DNA of 7,924 nucleotides from assembly GCA_039182715.1 (NCBI GenBank), contig JBCDBY010000218.1, forward strand, positions 1 through 7,924. The letters run 5' to 3'. The translations under genes and the position numbers were made by a program. Every line of letters starts with the position of its first letter. Positions within the stretch are counted from its first letter, which is position 1. The DNA comes from JBCDBY01 sp039182715. Lineage in GTDB: Bacteria > Planctomycetota > PLA2. Under the pieces are notes generated by a model. It saw only the letters and a program-made list of their open reading frames with translations. It searched no databases and was not told the DNA's origin. Of the stretch, positions 1-5,250 are shown piece by piece.

Positions 1-363
1 CCGGTCGAGCGCGCCGCGTCGGTCTTGTATCGCGACTTCGACGGCGCCTACTACCTCTCCGACCGGTCGGGACGCCTGCAGCGCGTGTCGGGCGACGATG
101 TGCATTCGATCCACAAGACGGTCTGGAAGCCCATGATGATGGCGGCGTACCCGGGCCAGGAGACCGGACCCTTCGACTCGATCAGCTCGACCCGCAAGCT
201 GAACGAGTGGATGAACGATCTCGGCAACACGCTCGAGCCGGGCTGCTATCTGGCGCACGTCGAGGCGGTCCCGTCCGACACGGGTCTCGGCCTCGAGACC
301 GAGTACATCCGCAGCGCGGCGATCGTGCACGGACGCCTCGCGAAGGAGGACATCGTTGAGTAG
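1..363 (+). CDS. C-terminal part of an unrecognised protein (5' end outside window)
   Basis: The frame is open from the first base and ends at TAG (361-363), giving 120 visible residues. I do not recognise the family. The visible part is soluble-looking: no membrane segment, no signal peptide, a mix of charged and aromatic residues. It includes an FDGAYYLSDRSGRLQR stretch, a Trp/Met-rich patch (VWKPMMMAAYPGQ) and a C-terminal stretch that looks like beta-strands (PGCYLAHVEAVP, then YIRSAAIVHGRL). A TTG at 25 is in frame, but nothing resembling a ribosome binding site precedes it and the frame stays open upstream. I therefore treat it as internal and the gene as truncated by the window. Its last 8 bases overlap the start of the ABC ATPase gene, and that gene's ribosome binding site lies inside this coding region. 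The two are probably co-transcribed and this protein may be functionally linked to the transporter, but that is inference from position only. Confidence 0.75.
   Translation, partial: PVERAASVLYRDFDGAYYLSDRSGRLQRVSGDDVHSIHKTVWKPMMMAAYPGQETGPFDSISSTRKLNEWMNDLGNTLEPGCYLAHVEAVPSDTGLGLETEYIRSAAIVHGRLAKEDIVE
343..350 (+). promoter_or_regulatory. Strong ribosome binding site for the ABC ATPase gene
   Basis: AAGGAGGA is a near-perfect complement of the 16S rRNA 3' end. It ends 5 bases before the TTG at 356. It decides the start of the ATPase gene: the resulting protein begins MSSALLEVRGL, the normal spacing before the first strand of an ABC ATPase. It is the best ribosome binding site in the window, which suggests that a new round of strong initiation begins here within the operon. 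Confidence 0.85.
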
Positions 364-1294
364 CGCGCTGCTCGAGGTTCGCGGGCTTTGCCGCTCCTAC
401 GGCTCGCTGCGCGCGGTCGACGATCTCAGCTTCGCGTTCGAGAAGGGACAGGTCTACGGCTTCATCGGGCCCAACGGCGCCGGCAAGACGACGACGATGC
501 GCATGCTGGCGACGCTCGATCTGCCCGACGGCGGCGACGCCTTCGTGGACGGCCTGTCGATCCTCGTCGAGCCGCGCAAGGTCCGCATGCAGGTCGGGTT
601 CATGGCGGACCGCTTCGTGCCCTACCCCAACCTCGACGTCGTCGAGTTCCTCGACTTCTTCGCGCGCGCCTACGGGCTCCGCGGCCGCGAACGCATTCGC
701 ACGATCGAGTCGGTCTGCTCCTTTTGCGGGCTGGACGACTTCCGCAACCGTCCGTCGACCGGACTTTCCAAGGGCATGGCGCAGCGGCTGCACCTGGCGA
801 AGACGCTGCTGCACGATCCGTCGCTGCTCATCCTCGACGAGCCGGCGGCCGGCCTCGACCCGCACGCGCGCATCGACCTGCGCCACCTGCTCGGCGAGCT
901 GGCCGCGGCGGGCAAGGGCATCCTGATCTCCTCCCACATCCTCTCGGAGCTGTCGGAGAGCTGCGACGGGGTCGTGGTCATCGAACGCGGCCGGCGCGTC
1001 GTCTCCGGCGCGCTGGACGAGATCGCGAAGGAGGTGCGCGAGCACCACGCCGTGCGCGTGCGCCTGCTCGGCGAGCCGGACGAGGCGGAACGCTTCTTCC
1101 TGACGCAGCCGCACGTGCAGGACATCCAGTCGGTCGACCACACGATCGAGTTCGACTTCACCGGCGACGAGGAGGAGATGGCGGCACTGCTGCAGCGCGC
1201 CATCGGCGCCGGCCTGCGCGTGGTCGAGTTCCGGCAGCGCGAGGCGGATCTCGAGGACATCTTCATGCGCACCACGAAAGGCAAGCTGCAGTGA
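356..1294 (+). CDS. ABC-2 type transporter, ATP-binding subunit
   Basis: This 312-residue protein is the cytoplasmic ATPase that powers the permease encoded next. All nucleotide-binding motifs are visible: Walker A GPNGAGKT (38-45), signature LSKGMAQRL (137-145), Walker B LLILDEP (157-163) with catalytic Glu162, D-loop GLDP (166-169) and switch His194 in ISSHIL. At the Q-loop the sequence reads VGFMADRF (80-87), so Asp85 stands where Gln or Glu is usual. I recall a similar MPD version in related ABC-2 ATPases of the Planctomycetes-Verrucomicrobia group, so it may be a subfamily trait. Residues after about 215 form the accessory domain of drug/Na-type exporters, ending with the characteristic LEDIFMRTTKGK. 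Length is normal for the family. The TTG start is chosen from the ribosome binding site at 343-350. The gene overlaps the upstream gene by 8 bases and the permease gene by 4 (GTGA). The substrate cannot be inferred. Confidence 0.97.
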   Translation: MSSALLEVRGLCRSYGSLRAVDDLSFAFEKGQVYGFIGPNGAGKTTTMRMLATLDLPDGGDAFVDGLSILVEPRKVRMQVGFMADRFVPYPNLDVVEFLDFFARAYGLRGRERIRTIESVCSFCGLDDFRNRPSTGLSKGMAQRLHLAKTLLHDPSLLILDEPAAGLDPHARIDLRHLLGELAAAGKGILISSHILSELSESCDGVVVIERGRRVVSGALDEIAKEVREHHAVRVRLLGEPDEAERFFLTQPHVQDIQSVDHTIEFDFTGDEEEMAALLQRAIGAGLRVVEFRQREADLEDIFMRTTKGKLQ

Positions 1295-2748
1295 GCGACG
1301 GCGTCGCCCTCCCCGAGCGGATGCTCGACCGCTGCAACCCGATCCTCGTCCGCGAGGTGCAGCAGGCGGTCAACGGCCGCGCCTTCCTGCTCACCGTCTC
1401 CGCATCGATCTGCTGCGTGACGATCATCGCCATGGTGATCGCCGCCAGCGGCAGCGCATCGGGCGAGGGCCTGTCCGCGTTCATCTGGACGTTGACCTTC
1501 TTCGTGCCGGTGGCGCTCTTCATCGTGCCGTTCCAGGCGTTCTTGTCGACGCGTCACGAGGTGAGCGGCGGCACGGCGGAGCATCTTCTGCTGACGCGGC
1601 TCCGGCCCGGGGCGATCGTGCGCGGCAAGCTGCTCGCCGCGATGGTGCAGTACCTGGTCTATCTTTCGATCTTCGCGCCGCTGATCGCGCTCACCTTCCT
1701 GCTGCGCGGGGTCGACGTGCCGTCGATCGCCTTCCTGCTCGGCCTCTGCACGCTGGCGAGCCTGTGCGCGACCGCATTTTCCGTCCTGCTGGGCGCCAGC
1801 TCCGCGTCGGCGCGCGCGCGCACGCTGCCGTATATCCTGCTCGCGGTCATCCTCGGCGGCTTCTCGCTTTCGGTCATGGGCGCCATGCAGACGCTGCTCA
1901 TGAGCGTCGGCTTCGTGATCCGGCGCGGCGAGTTCTGGAAGGTGTTCGGTGCGCTCAGCTTCCCGGTCATCGCCATGCTGCTGCTGTTCAGCCAGGGTGC
2001 CGCGGCGCAGCTCACGCACGCCTACGAGAACCGCTCGACGCCATTCCGCCTGCTCTCCTTCGCCGCCGTCGTCGTCGCCTACATCTGGATCTGGCTGGTC
2101 GCACCGCCGGACGACGATGCCGGCCCCGCGATGGCGCTCATCGCCGCCGCGATCTTCTTCTTCTTCTGGCTCTTCTCGGTGACGGAGGAGGAGCAGCTTT
2201 CGCCGCGCATGAAGACGCGCGTGCCGCGCCGCTCCTGGCTCGCGGCGCTCTCCGTCCCCTTCCTGCCGGGCGGCGGCCGCGGCATGCTCCACAGCTGGAT
2301 GGTCGCCGTGGCGGCGATCGGCGGCATGTACGTCTACTCCGACCTCGCCGGCGTCACCATCGACCAGAACGGCGAGATGGCCGCGTGGACCGCGTGGATG
2401 TACGTGATGATCTACGCGTCGATGGCACGTCTGCTGCGCGGACGCCTCGCATCCGGCGAGCGCGGCACGCGTCTCGCCCGCGTCGCGACGCCGGCGATCA
2501 TCTTCCTCCTCGCCGTGCTGCCGACCGTATTCGAAGCGCTCGCCGACCAGCGGGTGCGTGGCTGGCACACCGGCCAGATCTTCAACCCGTTCTGGACCAT
2601 CGAACAGGTGGGACGCAGCCGCACGTTCGGGCCGGTCCTCAGCGTGCTGGCACTGACCAACATGTTGCTGCTCGTGTTCACCGCGCCGGCGATGGGCCGC
2701 GGCATCGTCGAAGTGCGCGCAGCGTCGAGGGCGCGCCGTGCGCGCTGA
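1291..2748 (+). CDS. ABC-2 type transporter, permease subunit
   Basis: A 485-residue polytopic inner-membrane protein that should form the transport channel with the ATPase encoded just upstream. It begins with a short cytoplasmic segment carrying NPILVREVQQ (16-25), the N-terminal motif common in ABC-2 permeases, and a coupling-type segment EHLLLTRLRPGAIVRGKLL (97-115) follows the second membrane segment. I count about ten to twelve hydrophobic segments by eye, including roughly 31-53, 63-85, 116-137, 145-168 and 181-202, several more in the middle, and one near 455-472. The C-terminus is short and Arg-rich (RAASRARRAR). I chose GTG at 1291 because it overlaps the ATPase stop as GTGA and has AAAGG 9 bases upstream. 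An in-frame ATG at 1321 has no convincing ribosome binding site but would still keep the NPILVRE motif. The length suits one full-length permease working as a homodimer, since no second permease gene is present. Cargo is unknown. Confidence 0.93.
   Translation: MSDGVALPERMLDRCNPILVREVQQAVNGRAFLLTVSASICCVTIIAMVIAASGSASGEGLSAFIWTLTFFVPVALFIVPFQAFLSTRHEVSGGTAEHLLLTRLRPGAIVRGKLLAAMVQYLVYLSIFAPLIALTFLLRGVDVPSIAFLLGLCTLASLCATAFSVLLGASSASARARTLPYILLAVILGGFSLSVMGAMQTLLMSVGFVIRRGEFWKVFGALSFPVIAMLLLFSQGAAAQLTHAYENRSTPFRLLSFAAVVVAYIWIWLVAPPDDDAGPAMALIAAAIFFFFWLFSVTEEEQLSPRMKTRVPRRSWLAALSVPFLPGGGRGMLHSWMVAVAAIGGMYVYSDLAGVTIDQNGEMAAWTAWMYVMIYASMARLLRGRLASGERGTRLARVATPAIIFLLAVLPTVFEALADQRVRGWHTGQIFNPFWTIEQVGRSRTFGPVLSVLALTNMLLLVFTAPAMGRGIVEVRAASRARRAR
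2727..2731 (+). promoter_or_regulatory. Ribosome binding site for the DUF58 gene
   Basis: GAGGG lies 6 bases before GTG 2738, inside the end of the permease gene. It supports that start over the next in-frame GTG at 2780, which has no ribosome binding site in front of it. Confidence 0.6.
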
Positions 2749-3541
2749 CTGCGCGCGGGCGTGCGCGCCCTACCGCCTCGTGCTGCCCACCAGCCCCCTC
2801 GCGGGGCGCGCCGGCGACCGGCTCGGCCGCGGCACCGGCTCGTCGCTCGAGTTCATGGACTTCCGCGACTACGCGCCCGGCGACGACCTGCGCCACATCG
2901 ATTGGCGCAGCTACGCGCGCACCGACCAGCTCAAGGTGCGTCTCTTCCGCGAGGAAATCTCGCCGGAGCTCGAGATCGTGGCCGACTTTTCGCCGTCGAT
3001 GGGCTCCTCCGAGCGCAAGGAGCGCGCGCTGCGCGACCTCGTCGGGGCCGCCGCGCACTGGGCGCAGCGGGCCGCGGGACGCGCGCGGTGCCTCCTCGCC
3101 GGCGGCGGTGCGCTCGACGACATCGAAGGAGCAACGCTGTCGGAAAGCACGGAGCCGCTGCCGCGCCTGCCGCTGCGGCCGCGCAGCCTGCGCGTCTGGG
3201 TCTCGGACTTTCTTTTTCCCGGCGACCCGACGCCCCTGCTGCGTCGCTTCGCGAACGGGGCGGCGCACGTCTACATCGTGCAGCTGCTCGATCCCTGGGA
3301 GCTCGATCCGGAGCCGGAGGGGCTGCTGCGTCTGCTCGACGTGGAGGCGCCGGAGGAGATCGAGATCGATCTGAACGAGCGCGCCGTCACGCGCTATCGC
3401 GAACGGCTGGGCCGGTTGCGTGACGGCATCCTGCAGGCGACGCGTTCGGTCGGAGGAAGCTACGCCTGCGTCGCGGCGGACGACCCCGCAACCATGTTCC
3501 GCACGGCGCTGCTGCCGCAGGGCATCATCGAACCGGACTGA
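2738..3541 (+). CDS. DUF58 family protein, short soluble form
   Basis: A 267-residue protein with the full DUF58 signature: LEFMDFRDYAPGDDLRHIDW (37-56), then SYARTDQLKVRLFREE (58-73). The vWA-like fold follows, with a metal-site (MIDAS) motif DFSPS at Asp83, Ser85 and Ser87, and a later conserved strand VSDFLFP (155-161). No membrane segment is visible, so this is the short cytoplasmic form and not the longer membrane-anchored one. DUF58 proteins are usually encoded next to MoxR AAA+ ATPases and BatA/vWA proteins, and probably bind partners through the vWA-like domain; biochemical function is poorly defined. The GTG start overlaps the permease gene by 11 bases, and the stop TGA shares one base with the ATG of the next gene (TGATG). 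The first 14 residues (with Cys5 and Cys9) precede any conserved block, so the exact start is slightly uncertain; GTG 2780 is the alternative. Confidence 0.95.
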   Translation: MRADCARACAPYRLVLPTSPLAGRAGDRLGRGTGSSLEFMDFRDYAPGDDLRHIDWRSYARTDQLKVRLFREEISPELEIVADFSPSMGSSERKERALRDLVGAAAHWAQRAAGRARCLLAGGGALDDIEGATLSESTEPLPRLPLRPRSLRVWVSDFLFPGDPTPLLRRFANGAAHVYIVQLLDPWELDPEPEGLLRLLDVEAPEEIEIDLNERAVTRYRERLGRLRDGILQATRSVGGSYACVAADDPATMFRTALLPQGIIEPD

Positions 3542-5250
3542 TGGGATTCACGTCGCCGATCGGACTCTTCGCGCTGCTCGCGATCCCCGCGGTGATCTTC
3601 CTGCACCTGTTCCGCCAGCGGTTCCGGGAACGACGCGTCGCGGGGCTCTTCCTCTTCGCACCGGATGCGCTGCCCGCGCGCGCCGGCAACAAGCGCACGC
3701 GCCTGCTGAAGACGCCCTCGTTCTGGCTGGAGATCGCCGCGGCGCTGCTGCTGGCGCTCTGGCTCGGCGGCTTCACCGTCGGCGCGGGTCACCGCGTCCC
3801 CCACCTCGTCGTGATCTGGGACGACAGCGCGTCGATGGGCGCCGACGGCGTGCCGGAGCGGGCGCGCGCGGCACTGGAAGAGGCGTTGGACGAGTTGCCC
3901 GGCCACGCGCGCGGCACGCTGATCGTGAGCGGAACACGCCCGGAGGTGCGCATCGGCCCGCGCGCGCCGGCCGCGTTCCTGCGCGACGCGTTCGACGCAC
4001 TGGCGCCGCGCCAGCCCCAGCACGACCTGCGCCCCTCCCTGCTGCTCGGTCGCGAGCTGGCGGGCGACGAGGGCCGGCTGCTGCTCTTGACCGATCGCCC
4101 CTTCGAGGACGCGCCGCCGCGTGCGACGGTGCGCGCCGTCGGCGCGGCGCAGGGCAACGCCGCGGTGCTGAGCGCGCGCCGGGACGGCACGAAGGTCTAC
4201 TTCGATCTCATGGCGTTCGCGGACGGGTCGATGCGCACGCGCTTCACGATCCACGCCCGCGACCGGGAGCTGCGCAACGAGGAGATCACGCTGCCGCCCG
4301 GCCGCCTCGTGCGACTCTCCTTCGGCGACCCGGGCCCGCAGGTGCCGGTGCGCTTCGCGCTGGGCGACGACGCGCTCGCGATCGACAACGCGGTGACGCT
4401 GCTGCCGAGCCCGACCCGCGTCGTGCCGGTCGCGACCGCGATGCCGGACGAGACCCGCACGCTGCTCGCGCTCGACGAAGTGCTCGACGTGTTGCCGGCG
4501 GTGCGCGTGGTCGGGGATCGTGCGCAGGCGGCGCTGGTCATCGCCGACGCGCCGCTCGAGACGGCGCCGGGCCAGTCGCGCGTCGTCATCCGCCCCAGCG
4601 CGGACGAAACCGACGCCTGGGTCGGCCCCTTCCTGCTGGAGCATCGCCATCCACTGCTGCGCGGCGTGACGCTCGAGGGCATCGTCTGGACGGCCGGCAA
4701 CACGTCGCCCCCCGGCGCCCCGCTCGCGTTGGCGGGTGAGCTGGCGCTCATCTGCGAGCAGGCCGCGCCCGGCGGCGCGCTTCGGCTCGCCGTCAACCTC
4801 GACGCGAAGCGCAGCAACGTCGCGGCGTCGCCCGACTGGCCGATCCTCTGGAGCAACGTCGTCGAGCACGTGCGGCGCCGGCTCCCCGGACCCGCCGCGA
4901 CCAACGTACGGCTCGGCGAGCTGATGTCCTATCGCGGCCGTCTCCCGGATGCTTCGCTGGTCGGCCCGGATGGGGCCACGCGGCCGGCGCGCGGCACGGC
5001 GGTCTACACCTGGGTGGCGCGCAAGCCGGGCGTGCACCGGCTCATCGATGCCGACGGGCGCGAGCGCGCGCGCTGGAGTGCGCACTTCGTGGACGCCGCG
5101 GAGTCCGATCTGCGCGAGGCCGCCACGGCGACGCGCGCGCCCATCGAGGAACCGACCGGCGGCACCGAGCAGGAGGGCGACTTCGAGCGCACGCTGCTCG
5201 CGCTGCTGCTGCTCGCGGTGCTCACGGCGGACTGGTGGGTGTTGTCGTGA
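3541..5250 (+). CDS. BatA-type membrane protein with vWA-like domain
   Basis: A 569-residue membrane protein. The N-terminus has the aerotolerance-regulator (BatA N-terminal) layout: a membrane segment at about 5-24, a short basic loop (HLFRQRFRERRV), and a second segment at about 61-80. A vWA-like domain follows, with DDSASM giving Asp94, Ser96 and Ser98 of a metal-site motif. Two further positions read HDL (161-163), where Thr-Asp-Leu is common, and LLTD (Asp185). The metal site therefore looks incomplete because the Thr is replaced by His161. The middle, about 190-480, resembles the beta-rich and GATase-like part of this family but I see no catalytic triad. The protein ends in a third hydrophobic segment (about 549-566) right at the C-terminus. 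Translation is probably coupled through TGATG with DUF58 and GTGA with the next gene. It likely sits in the inner membrane and works with its vWA neighbours; the role is inferred from family context. Confidence 0.88.
   Translation: MGFTSPIGLFALLAIPAVIFLHLFRQRFRERRVAGLFLFAPDALPARAGNKRTRLLKTPSFWLEIAAALLLALWLGGFTVGAGHRVPHLVVIWDDSASMGADGVPERARAALEEALDELPGHARGTLIVSGTRPEVRIGPRAPAAFLRDAFDALAPRQPQHDLRPSLLLGRELAGDEGRLLLLTDRPFEDAPPRATVRAVGAAQGNAAVLSARRDGTKVYFDLMAFADGSMRTRFTIHARDRELRNEEITLPPGRLVRLSFGDPGPQVPVRFALGDDALAIDNAVTLLPSPTRVVPVATAMPDETRTLLALDEVLDVLPAVRVVGDRAQAALVIADAPLETAPGQSRVVIRPSADETDAWVGPFLLEHRHPLLRGVTLEGIVWTAGNTSPPGAPLALAGELALICEQAAPGGALRLAVNLDAKRSNVAASPDWPILWSNVVEHVRRRLPGPAATNVRLGELMSYRGRLPDASLVGPDGATRPARGTAVYTWVARKPGVHRLIDADGRERARWSAHFVDAAESDLREAATATRAPIEEPTGGTEQEGDFERTLLALLLLAVLTADWWVLS

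Noticed and set aside
25..363. A complete small gene starting at TTG 25
   Set aside because: There is no ribosome binding site before 25 and the frame is open to base 1, so a truncated longer gene is more likely.
388..1290. Upstream extension of the permease frame into the ATPase gene
   Set aside because: The frame is open there, but it translates to Arg/Pro/Ala-rich shadow sequence. The permease starts at GTG 1291, just before its NPILVREVQQ motif.
670..2568. Long reverse-strand open frame of 632 codons opposite the transporter genes
   Set aside because: The opposite strand encodes an ATPase with all motifs and a polytopic permease; the reverse translation is low-complexity and has no recognisable fold.
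1764..3374. Forward open frame of 536 codons across the permease and DUF58 genes
   Set aside because: Arg/Ala/His-rich shadow of two well-supported genes in other frames.
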